NCBI GenBank assembly: GCA_965370495.1 | Contig: CBDUUV010000025.1 | Location: 1 to 26,223 of the forward strand | Direction: 5' to 3' | Origin: Krumholzibacterium sp965370495 | GTDB lineage: Bacteria; Krumholzibacteriota; Krumholzibacteriia; Krumholzibacteriales; Krumholzibacteriaceae | DNA: 26,223 bases | Shown here: positions 7,477-14,957 of the stretch, piece after piece | Layout: every line of letters begins with the position of its first letter | How positions within the stretch are numbered: position 1 is the stretch's first letter | Made by a program: the position numbers and the translations under genes | The notes under the pieces: model-generated | Told to the model about the DNA's origin: nothing | Seen by the model: the letters and a program-made list of their open reading frames with translations, nothing else | The model's database searches: none

Positions 7477-9306
7477 TTAATCGAGAATATTCCAGATCAC
7501 ACCCATACGAAAATGACGCTCAGGCATCCAGTACCCGGGGACGGTTTCATATCTCGTATCCAGGATATTCCTCATTTCGAACCTGACTGTTGCCGACATC
7601 ACCGTCATGGAGAATGACGCATTAAGGACACTGTACCTTTCCAGCAAGCTTTCCGCCCAGTTTCTCGGGCCAACATGGCAAGCACTGAGTAACAGCGAAA
7701 GTGTTTCCGTATCCTTGAAGAACCGGCGTTTTAATCGCAGGTTTCCCATAAAGCGGTATTCGGGAACTCCCGGTGTATATTCGCTTCTCTTGCCGAAATA
7801 CTCCACACCGATCGAGTATCCAATGCCTGTCCCGAAAAGCCTGGCGTCTCCACGATAACCACTTCTCACGCCTGCAACCTCGTCATCCCCTGTTGATTTG
7901 TATACGGCCGGAGAACCCTGATCAAATATTATTCTTCGCCTTTCCTTTCTGACGAAAATATCGAAAGATAACTCTTCAGAGAATCCGAATCCAAGTGACA
8001 CTTCATCAGTCTTTTCCAGGTCCAGTTCCGTGTTACCCACACTGCTGAAGAAATCACCCTCGATAGTCTGATTCAGTTCCGGCTGGAAAAGTTCCTCTGC
8101 CGCGGGGACTCTCGATCTTCTCGAAAACTTCAGCCACTGATAAGCCCCATTTCCGTTCCCCCTGCTGATACCCATTTCGCCCCCCAGCCACAACCCTGTT
8201 TCACTGTGGTAACATCCATACAATCCACCCCTCCACATGTACTTGGAGATGCTGCCAGCAACAGCAACCCCACCTTCGGCCAGACTGTATTCCGGATGAA
8301 AATACTCTCCCCACAAACGGTTTTCGAAGGATACAGCCCTGGCATTGATGAATGTCTTAACTGACAGCTCCCTGACACTGGCATCCCATTTAACACTACC
8401 ACCAAGCAAGTGGCCTGATATCCTGCCACTGTACCGCTTCATCTCCAGCACTCTCTGCCTCAGCAGAACCGAAAAGGCCCCTCTTGAATATCTCAGCTGT
8501 GAATCAAACCCGTTGTAACCGATACCCTCTCCTTTATAACCGATAGACGGAACAGCCGGATACAACATGCTTCCCTTGTAAGAATCATCATACTTCTGGA
8601 TACGGAGCAAAAGATGATGATCATCATCAGTCGTCAGGGACAACTCAGCCAGTATCGATCTGGAATTGTACAACCCTATTAAACCAGATCCACTTTCCGA
8701 AAGGGATCTGGACGCATCCTGCAGATATTCATCATAAGCAAATGTGACATTGATAGAAGACCCGGGGCTCGAAAACCAGATACGGCGCGAACGCCTTGCC
8801 AAATGGCCATTTGTAAAATCAGCCACGGTAATCGGGCCCTGCCTGCCTCCCTCTTCTATGACAATATTGACCAACCCTCCGGGGCAAAAAACACCAGAGA
8901 CGCCGGCCGAACCGCTGAAGATGACTTCGACCTGTATTAACCTTGAAAGAGGAACAAAACGAAGGAGAGGCCCATCATTATAAGGATCTGTAAACGGCAC
9001 TCCGTTGACCAGGAGAGTGATACCCCTGGAGGACTGCCCGTCCACTGAAAAGGCAACAGTTGATCCTTCAGGGCCTTTCCTCCAGAAGGACAGACCAGGC
9101 AGCATTTCCAGGATATCCTCTACGGTGTTGATATTGTAATCTGCCAGCTCATCCGCGGTCAGCACGTATACCTCGCCCGGAAATGACAGGGAATCTGCCA
9201 GTACCGACCCGATTGGAACAGTACCGGGCTCCGCCGCAATAACATGCGGAATACACAGCATCAACATGATTGCCATAACAAATAAATATTTAAAGGAAAC
9301 TCTCAT
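7477..9306 (-). CDS. TonB-dependent outer-membrane receptor
   Basis: Predicted 22-strand outer-membrane transporter driven by TonB-ExbBD; substrate unknown. The 609 residues start with a signal peptide (hydrophobic about 7-24, cut near AA-EPG). The plug domain (about 45-150) shows YVLTADELADYNINTVEDIL and LPGLSF, then LLVNGVPFTDPY (98-109), LIQVEVIFSG (123-132) and GGLVNIVI (143-150). The rest is beta-rich barrel. There is no N-terminal carboxypeptidase-like domain, so it is closer in size to BtuB-type receptors than to SusC. No clear TonB box was seen. An ATG 14 codons upstream (9348) lies inside a palindrome at the predicted transcription start, so the ATG at 9306 is preferred, though its ribosome site is weak. 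Neighbours do not reveal the ligand. Confidence 0.85.
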   Translation of the reverse strand: MRVSFKYLFVMAIMLMLCIPHVIAAEPGTVPIGSVLADSLSFPGEVYVLTADELADYNINTVEDILEMLPGLSFWRKGPEGSTVAFSVDGQSSRGITLLVNGVPFTDPYNDGPLLRFVPLSRLIQVEVIFSGSAGVSGVFCPGGLVNIVIEEGGRQGPITVADFTNGHLARRSRRIWFSSPGSSINVTFAYDEYLQDASRSLSESGSGLIGLYNSRSILAELSLTTDDDHHLLLRIQKYDDSYKGSMLYPAVPSIGYKGEGIGYNGFDSQLRYSRGAFSVLLRQRVLEMKRYSGRISGHLLGGSVKWDASVRELSVKTFINARAVSFENRLWGEYFHPEYSLAEGGVAVAGSISKYMWRGGLYGCYHSETGLWLGGEMGISRGNGNGAYQWLKFSRRSRVPAAEELFQPELNQTIEGDFFSSVGNTELDLEKTDEVSLGFGFSEELSFDIFVRKERRRIIFDQGSPAVYKSTGDDEVAGVRSGYRGDARLFGTGIGYSIGVEYFGKRSEYTPGVPEYRFMGNLRLKRRFFKDTETLSLLLSACHVGPRNWAESLLERYSVLNASFSMTVMSATVRFEMRNILDTRYETVPGYWMPERHFRMGVIWNILD

Positions 9307-9341
9307 AAAGGCTGCCGGAATAAGGTGGTAGATCATCCGCC

Positions 9342-9356
9342 CGTTCATTCTGAACG
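9342..9356. promoter_or_regulatory. Operator-like palindrome at the TonB receptor promoter
   Basis: CGTTCA-TTC-TGAACG is a perfect inverted repeat with six-base arms and a three-base centre. It spans the predicted transcription start (near 9351) of the receptor gene, a placement typical of repressor operators. The regulator is not identifiable from the window. Confidence 0.45.
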
Positions 9357-9357
9357 A

Positions 9358-9386
9358 ACTTTAATCCAGGAAGGTAGCATGGTCAA
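9358..9386 (-). promoter_or_regulatory. Candidate sigma-70 promoter of the TonB receptor gene
   Basis: Minus strand TTGACC (9386-9381), 17-base spacer, TAAAGT (9363-9358). The -35 has one mismatch and the -10 has two. It starts right after the PHP gene stop codon and gives a leader of about 45 bases to the ATG at 9306. Confidence 0.45.
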
Positions 9387-9387
9387 G

Positions 9388-10215
9388 TCAAATCATCTTT
9401 CTCAGACGAGAAACTGACTCATAAGGCACGCTGATCCCGCCAATGTCTGCCTTCATAGCCTCGGTAAAATGATAATCGGAACCACCTGTGCACACCAGCC
9501 CCCGACTACGTGCTTCAGAGCAGATCCGCTTTGTCAATTCCGGGGTATGATTGGGATGCCAGGCTTCGAGTCCCGATATGCCGGACCCGATTATGGCATC
9601 AACCAGGTTCCTTCTCCTTATGTTGCTGCCTGGATGAGCCCAGACAGCAACACCCCCGGCGTTCCTGATAATCGATACCGCCGCACCAACCGTCAGGATC
9701 TTTCTTGGAACACAGGCCGGCCTGCCTTCCCCTATATAGCGGGTAAACGCTTCCTGAATATTTGATATATATCCCTGCTCAAGAAGCAACCTCGCAATAT
9801 GAAGCCTTCCGATTGCGCCCCTTCCCGAAATTCGGGACACTTCTTTCATCGTGATATCGACATTAAGGCCGTTAAGCTTTTTAACTATAGCCCGGGCTCT
9901 GTTGTACCTTGCCTCTTCAAGAGCTTTAGAACATATAACAAGCTCTGGATCTTCAGGATCGAAAAGATATCCCAGTATGTGAATATCAAACCTGTCTTCC
10001 CTCACGCTGAACTCGATTCCCGTAATCACCTCCACATCGTACTCCAGCCCCGCACGTGCAGCTTCCGCCTGCCCGGCAATCGTATCATGATCTGTTACAG
10101 AGACCGCGGCTAGATTGGCAAGCCCACCACGTTTGACAAGTTCCACCGGGGATAGATCACCATCAGAGTAAAAAGAATGTAGATGGAGGTCACAGAGAAT
10201 TTCGGATTTTCTCAT
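9388..10215 (-). CDS. PHP-domain metal-dependent phosphoesterase (RNase AM / TrpH-like)
   Basis: Cytoplasmic hydrolase of the polymerase-and-histidinol-phosphatase family, 275 residues, the family's usual length. Metal ligands are visible in order: H11 and H13 (DLHLHS), D18, TDHDT with H43, E68 (GIEFS), H79 (DIHILGY), H194 (WAHPG), and D247/H249 (GGSDYH). The central insertion (about 100-165) fits the YciV/TrpH subgroup, whose E. coli member is a 5'-3' exonuclease acting on short RNAs and 3',5'-nucleotide phosphates. That activity is inferred by family. The ATG starts 11 bases after the TPR gene stop, so the two are co-transcribed. A histidinol phosphatase is less likely given the arrangement of the C-terminal motifs. 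Confidence 0.85.
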   Translation of the reverse strand: MRKSEILCDLHLHSFYSDGDLSPVELVKRGGLANLAAVSVTDHDTIAGQAEAARAGLEYDVEVITGIEFSVREDRFDIHILGYLFDPEDPELVICSKALEEARYNRARAIVKKLNGLNVDITMKEVSRISGRGAIGRLHIARLLLEQGYISNIQEAFTRYIGEGRPACVPRKILTVGAAVSIIRNAGGVAVWAHPGSNIRRRNLVDAIIGSGISGLEAWHPNHTPELTKRICSEARSRGLVCTGGSDYHFTEAMKADIGGISVPYESVSRLRKMI

Positions 10216-10226
10216 CGAGATCCGTT

Positions 10227-11642
10227 TCAGGAAACAGTGCTGAACTTTTTCATCTTTTCCGAGATATCCCGGAATGTGACATCGACAATATAGACTTCTT
10301 CAAAATGCTCCCGGGCATTTTCATTATCACCCAGAGATTCAAAAGCAAGCCCTAGATTGTAATGAATACCAAGATTGTCCCCATTCGAAACTTTGGAAAG
10401 TTCCAATCCTCTTTCGAGTTGTTTGACCGCGATACGCGGGTTGCCGATCGAAAGAAAACAAAATCCTATCATCTCGAGACTCTGCAGTTGAAGCAGTTGC
10501 GACTTCGAAGAGATCTGTAATTCCCTTACAGCATCTTTGAAAAGACCCATCTCGATATACGCCATTCCAAGATCATAATGACTCCTGTGATCATCTTCCT
10601 CTACATCGCTTGTGATCTCCCGGGCAAGATCACCGATCGAAGCCTCGCTCTCGATTTCGGCATCCTCCTGCTCGATTATATCGGAAAGATCCTCAGCAAG
10701 TGTTGCCGATGTGTCACCATGAATACTCTGAGCGCCTGTATCCGATCCATTCCGGGATTCTTTCGAGTCAGATTCACCGCCGGTTTCATTCGCGACTGAA
10801 GAAACAGCGGCATCCGTAGTCCCGGAAGTACTTTCAGGTGCCTCAACTTTCCTGACATCGTCGACATAGAGTTGATCTTTCGCGCCAGTTTCTGATCGAA
10901 CACCCGGTATATTGCCGGCATTTTCGTTAAGGTCGATACCCGCCGCATCTACCCCATCCGAAACAGGGTGTCCCTGAGCAATAGGCTCTGAGCCTGAAGA
11001 CGAAGTGATCTTTTCGAGCTCTTCGATCTCTTCACGTTTAAGCGACTGTTTCAGAAGATCCAGCCTGCTTCTATAGAAATTCAATTTCTGCGCATCACCG
11101 GTCAATGAAGTCTTTGAAATCAATTCAGCCAGTATCTGTGCTGCGCGAGATTTTAATCCGATATGGTTGAATACATCGGACGCCCTGGACCAGATACCTT
11201 CACAATCCGGTATCAACTGGAGAACATTCTCTGTCTTTTCCTGAATCTTCCCGCCTGTTGATTCCGGTTCAGAAATTATAACATCAAAATACTGCAAGAA
11301 ATATGTCTCGGCTTCACCGATGAATTTCTGTTTTGTCTTGATCTCTCCAAGCTTGTATACAGTATCAAGTCGGTTGGGAACGATTCTTAAAATTTTCTTG
11401 CATACCGCTACGGCATTATTGTACAGAGCGACTTTTTCATAGTTGATGGATGCTTTTTCGAAAGAAGATACGGCCTGTACCCTGTCATTTGCCCTGAGGT
11501 AGATATCACCGAGTTCATTATACAGGTTCGGATTGCGTGATTCGACAGTGAGGAGCTTTTTATACTCCCCTATAGCCTTGTCAAACTTCCCTTTTTTCAG
11601 GAAGTTCTGGGCCCTATTCCTTAGCTGACTGGATTTACTCAC
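10227..11642 (-). CDS. Two-block TPR protein with a long acidic linker
   Basis: Predicted cytoplasmic scaffold or adaptor of 471 residues; no enzyme motif. An N-terminal TPR block (about 5-200) includes NFLKKGKFDKAIGEYKKLL and LYNELGDIYLR. A linker (about 211-350) is rich in Ser, Gly, Glu and Asp and is probably disordered. A C-terminal TPR block (355-471) begins HYDLGMAYIEMG and contains HYNLGLAFESLGDNENA. No signal peptide or membrane segment. The start is GTG, with GAGG seven bases upstream, overlapping the hutI stop by four bases (GTGA). It is therefore translationally coupled to hutI and followed closely by the PHP gene. Similar TPR proteins occur in Deltaproteobacteria and FCB lineages; the partner is unknown. 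Confidence 0.82.
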   Translation of the reverse strand: MSKSSQLRNRAQNFLKKGKFDKAIGEYKKLLTVESRNPNLYNELGDIYLRANDRVQAVSSFEKASINYEKVALYNNAVAVCKKILRIVPNRLDTVYKLGEIKTKQKFIGEAETYFLQYFDVIISEPESTGGKIQEKTENVLQLIPDCEGIWSRASDVFNHIGLKSRAAQILAELISKTSLTGDAQKLNFYRSRLDLLKQSLKREEIEELEKITSSSGSEPIAQGHPVSDGVDAAGIDLNENAGNIPGVRSETGAKDQLYVDDVRKVEAPESTSGTTDAAVSSVANETGGESDSKESRNGSDTGAQSIHGDTSATLAEDLSDIIEQEDAEIESEASIGDLAREITSDVEEDDHRSHYDLGMAYIEMGLFKDAVRELQISSKSQLLQLQSLEMIGFCFLSIGNPRIAVKQLERGLELSKVSNGDNLGIHYNLGLAFESLGDNENAREHFEEVYIVDVTFRDISEKMKKFSTVS

Positions 11643-12937
11643 AATCCGACCTCGCTTCTGGCCCTGAAATCATCGACTTCACACACCACGGACCCTTCTT
11701 TCAGAACAAGAACAGCATGATTCAAACCTGCCCTGCATGGTATTTCACGATAATCCTCATTATCGTATAATACTATATCGGCCTTTTTACCCGTTTCTAA
11801 AGAACCAACTTCAGATCCCATCCCGATTGCATATGCACCGTTACGTGTGGCAGCAACTATCGCTTCGCCAGGAACCAGCCCCATTTGTGAACAAGCTATC
11901 GAGACTGACAACGGCATAGAGTTCGAAGGAGCGCTTCCAGGATTGAAATCAGTCGACAAGGCGATTGCAGCTCCGGCTTCGACAAGATCCCTCGCTGGAG
12001 CAAAATGCCTTGAGGCAAGGCCGAATGAAGTTCCGGGAAGAAGAACCCCGATCGTATTACTCCCGGCCAGTCTCCTGATACCTTCGGGTGTTATCTTTGT
12101 CAGGTGATCTACGGACACGGCGTCCAGTTCCACTGCCAGTTCGGTGCCACCCAACGCATATATTTCGTCTGCATGAATCTTGAGACCGAATCCATGTTCC
12201 TTTCCGGCCAATAGTACCCTGCGTGTTTGATCCAGATCAAAGACACCCTTCTCACAAAAAACATCTATGAAGTCGGCTAGAGAATTCTCCTCCACGGCCG
12301 GGATCATCTCATTGACAACAACATCGACAAATCCATCGGTATCTGCAAATTCCGGCGGTACCTGATGGGCCCCCAGAAAAGTAGCTTTTACATCCAGAAC
12401 CGTTTCTCTGCCCAGACGGCGGATAACCCGCAGCTGCTTCATCTCGGTCTCGAGATCAAGGCCGTATCCACTCTTGATTTCCAGTGTCGTTACTCCCTGT
12501 TGAAGCATCTTTTCCAATCTGCGTCTGCTGATCTCGAAGAGAACCTGCTCATCCATCTCCCTCACACCACGCACGGATCTCTTGATCCCACCACCTCTTT
12601 TCTCTATCTCGAGATAGCTGTCACCCCTGATCCTCGCTTCGTATTCATCCGCCCTGTAGCCTGAAAAAACAGCATGGGTATGCGAGTCGACCCATCCCGG
12701 CATCAGAACACGTCCACCGGCATCGATCGTCCGTAAGACCTGCAAACCGTCTATTCTGCTCCTGACCTCTTCCTCGGTACCGATGGCAAATATTCTGCCC
12801 CCGTTGACAGCAATAGCACCACCCTGAATAATTCCAGGATCAGACAAACTACCCCCACGCCAGGGCCCGTCTCCGAAACCTGCGCAGGTTATTATTTGCC
12901 CGGCGCCAAGTAGTAACAAATCAATGTTCTCCGGCAA
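11639..12937 (-). CDS. hutI: Imidazolonepropionase
   Basis: Third enzyme of histidine degradation: hydrolyses 4-imidazolone-5-propionate to N-formimino-L-glutamate. It is a cytoplasmic amidohydrolase-fold enzyme. The 432 residues show the metal site H86/H88 (GWVDSHTHAV), then KSGYGL (155-160), H255 with the nearby D257 and E258 (KIHADE), H278 (VDHL) and D330 (ALSTDFNPGS). The C-terminal amidohydrolase strand LETGKKADIVL is present. The start is TTG: GAGGAGAGG lies directly upstream and the product begins in the usual place. An ATG 16 codons further up lacks a ribosome site. It follows hutU by 121 bases, and its stop overlaps the TPR gene start. Confidence 0.95.
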   Translation of the reverse strand: MPENIDLLLLGAGQIITCAGFGDGPWRGGSLSDPGIIQGGAIAVNGGRIFAIGTEEEVRSRIDGLQVLRTIDAGGRVLMPGWVDSHTHAVFSGYRADEYEARIRGDSYLEIEKRGGGIKRSVRGVREMDEQVLFEISRRRLEKMLQQGVTTLEIKSGYGLDLETEMKQLRVIRRLGRETVLDVKATFLGAHQVPPEFADTDGFVDVVVNEMIPAVEENSLADFIDVFCEKGVFDLDQTRRVLLAGKEHGFGLKIHADEIYALGGTELAVELDAVSVDHLTKITPEGIRRLAGSNTIGVLLPGTSFGLASRHFAPARDLVEAGAAIALSTDFNPGSAPSNSMPLSVSIACSQMGLVPGEAIVAATRNGAYAIGMGSEVGSLETGKKADIVLYDNEDYREIPCRAGLNHAVLVLKEGSVVCEVDDFRARSEVGL

Positions 12938-12940
12938 GCG

Positions 12941-12949
12941 CCTCTCCTC
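12941..12949 (-). promoter_or_regulatory. Ribosome binding site deciding the hutI TTG start
   Basis: GAGGAGAGG on the minus strand just ahead of TTG at 12937. It is a much better start signal than anything before the ATG at 12985. Confidence 0.7.
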
Positions 12950-13020
12950 GCAGAATGAAACCAGTAGCCCGGGTAATCCAGGCATAATGCATACTCTTAA
13001 AGTCGCAAAGCCGATTCGCG

Positions 13021-13039
13021 GCCTGAACCTTTATCAGGC
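13021..13039. other. Hairpin between hutU and hutI
   Basis: GCCTGA-N7-TCAGGC forms a perfect six-pair stem in the intercistronic space. There is no T run after it, so it is not a standard terminator. It may stabilise or separate the hutU and hutI parts of the transcript. Confidence 0.35.
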
Positions 13040-13058
13040 ATAACTTAAGGTAAAGTTT

Positions 13059-14714
13059 TTATCTCCCAAGCATCGGGATATCCAGCCCTGCATCCTTGGC
13101 TTTTTCGATGGCTATTTCATAGCCCGCGTCCACATGTCTTGCAACTCCTGTGCCAGGGTCATTATTGAGACAACGTGTTAGTTTTTCACGCCCTTCCGGT
13201 GTTCCATCTGCTACGACTGCCAACCCGGCATGAATAGAAAGCCCCATACCTACACCACCCCCGTGATGTACGGATACCCACGCGGCGCCGCTTGACACAT
13301 TGAGCAAGGCATTCAATATCGGCCAGTCGGCCACTGCATCGCTTCCATCCTTCATCCCTTCGGTCTCGCGATATGGCGATGCAACTGAACCACTGTCCAG
13401 ATGGTCACGGCCAATCACTATAGGAGCACTGATCTCACCGGAAGCTACAAGATCGTGAATTGCAAGTCCGAATTTCTCCCTCTCACCATATGAAAGCCAG
13501 CATATCCGTGACGGCAGCCCCTGGAATTCCACTTTCTCGCGAGCCAGCCTTATCCACCTTCCGAGCGACTCGTTCTCGGGGAAAAGCTCCAGGATAAGAT
13601 CGTCTGTTCTGTATATGTCTTCTTCTTTTCCTGACAGCGCGATCCAGCGGAAGGGCCCTTTTCCCACACAGAACATAGGCCTTATGAAGGCTGGAACAAA
13701 CCCTGGAAAAGCAAATGCATTCTCCAGCCCCCCCTTTTGGGCCATACCCCGGATGTTGTTTCCATAATCGAAGACTACAGAACCTTTTTCCTGAAAATCG
13801 ATCATCGCCTGAACATGAACAGCCATCGATTCTATCGCTTCTCTTATATATCTTTCCGGGTCGCTTTCCCTGAGTTTAGCAGCCTCATCGAGAGTATACC
13901 CCTTAGGTACATAACCATTCAGCGGGTCGTGAGCTGATGTCTGGTCTGTAACCACATCAGGAACTATTCCCCTTCCGGCAAGCTCGGGAAACACATCGGC
14001 ACAGTTACCAACAAGGCCTATCGAGAGAGGTTTCCCGGACTTTACAGCTTCATCGATCTTCTTCAGGGCGCTGTCGAGGTCTGTCTCCATGATGTCACAA
14101 TACCCTGTATCAAGCCGCCTCTGGATATGCCTGGCATCCACTTCAACGATCAGGCAGACACCACCATTCATCGTAACAGCCAGGGGCTGCGCGCCACTCA
14201 TACCGCCAAGACCTCCCGACAGGATAAACCGTCCTTTCAGTCTTCCTCCAAAGTGTTTGTTGGCACATTCAGAAAATGTCTCGTAAGTCCCCTGAAGTAT
14301 CCCCTGTGTTCCTATATACATCCACGAACCGGCCGTCATCTGGCCATACATCATAAGATTTTTCGATTCGAGTTCCCAGAAATGTTCCCAGGTCGCCCAT
14401 TTCGGAACAATAAGCGAATTGGCTATCAGAACCCTTGGCGCCCCCTCATGTGTTCTAAAGACTGCGACAGGTTTGCCTGACTGGACGAGGAGCGTTTCAT
14501 CATTACCCAGTTTTTTCAAACTATCGATTATCGCATGATAACATTCCCAGTTCCTTGCCGCCTTGCCCGTACCGCCATAAACCACAAGATCCTCGGGTCT
14601 TTCCGCGTTTTCAGGATCCAGGTTGTTCATCAGCATTCTCATGGCCGCTTCCTGGAACCATCCCTTACAACTGATATCGCTCCCCCTTGGAGCCCTGATA
14701 ATTACCGGCTTCAT
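13059..14714 (-). CDS. hutU: Urocanate hydratase (urocanase)
   Basis: Second enzyme of histidine degradation: adds water to urocanate to give imidazolonepropionate, using tightly bound NAD+. The 551 residues match the family's length of about 555. Visible motifs are YGGTGKAARNW (46-56), GQMTAGSW (124-131), the Rossmann-type SGGLGGMSGAQPL (166-178), DQTSAHDPLNGY (257-268) and the urocanase signature FQGLPSRICW (397-406) with catalytic C405. The SVHHGGGVGMG stretch (481-491) is also intact. The reading frame extends 40 codons further up, but GGAGGTG six bases before this ATG and the family N terminus fix the start. It heads the hut operon behind a strong promoter. hutH and hutG/hutF are not in the window. 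Confidence 0.97.
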   Translation of the reverse strand: MKPVIIRAPRGSDISCKGWFQEAAMRMLMNNLDPENAERPEDLVVYGGTGKAARNWECYHAIIDSLKKLGNDETLLVQSGKPVAVFRTHEGAPRVLIANSLIVPKWATWEHFWELESKNLMMYGQMTAGSWMYIGTQGILQGTYETFSECANKHFGGRLKGRFILSGGLGGMSGAQPLAVTMNGGVCLIVEVDARHIQRRLDTGYCDIMETDLDSALKKIDEAVKSGKPLSIGLVGNCADVFPELAGRGIVPDVVTDQTSAHDPLNGYVPKGYTLDEAAKLRESDPERYIREAIESMAVHVQAMIDFQEKGSVVFDYGNNIRGMAQKGGLENAFAFPGFVPAFIRPMFCVGKGPFRWIALSGKEEDIYRTDDLILELFPENESLGRWIRLAREKVEFQGLPSRICWLSYGEREKFGLAIHDLVASGEISAPIVIGRDHLDSGSVASPYRETEGMKDGSDAVADWPILNALLNVSSGAAWVSVHHGGGVGMGLSIHAGLAVVADGTPEGREKLTRCLNNDPGTGVARHVDAGYEIAIEKAKDAGLDIPMLGR

Positions 14715-14720
14715 CAGATT

Positions 14721-14727
14721 CACCTCC
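14721..14727 (-). promoter_or_regulatory. Ribosome binding site of hutU
   Basis: GGAGGTG with a six-base spacer to the ATG at 14714. It rules out the 40-codon longer frame, which would begin upstream of the promoter. Confidence 0.8.
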
Positions 14728-14762
14728 GAAACAGACTTCAGTGTATTTTGTAAATAACTCTT

Positions 14763-14792
14763 ATTATAGTCAGTTACAAACTTCCATATCAA
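14763..14792 (-). promoter_or_regulatory. Sigma-70-type promoter of the hut operon
   Basis: Minus strand TTGATA (14792-14787), 18-base spacer, TATAAT (14768-14763). The -35 has one mismatch and the -10 is perfect. Transcription would start near 14756, leaving about 42 bases of leader containing the hutU ribosome site. No clear operator palindrome was found next to it. Confidence 0.7.
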
Positions 14793-14901
14793 TACGCGGC
14801 AACATGGTAAAGGTACAGCATTTCCAGTCTTCAACGCAACTCTTTTGGTGATTCCATCAGGTGCAATCGAGCATTTTTCACGCTGCGCCTGCTGAAACTC
14901 C

Positions 14902-14922
14902 GTGTTCCTTCCCCGCGAACAC
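14902..14922. other. Hairpin after dinG
   Basis: GTGTTC-N9-GAACAC forms a perfect six-pair stem 36 bases past the dinG stop. Without a T run it is at best a weak or factor-dependent transcript end. It separates dinG from the hut promoter. Confidence 0.3.
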
Positions 14923-14957
14923 CTGGCAGAACTCTTTCCGGAACCAGCACCCTGTCA

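Noticed and set aside
7292..7480. Small plus-strand gene in the pilB upstream region
   Set aside because: 62 codons with no ribosome site or recognisable product; it overlaps the terminator and motif cluster.
14715..14834. Forty-residue N-terminal extension of urocanase
   Set aside because: It would include the promoter and ribosome site of hutU, and the family starts at the ATG at 14714.
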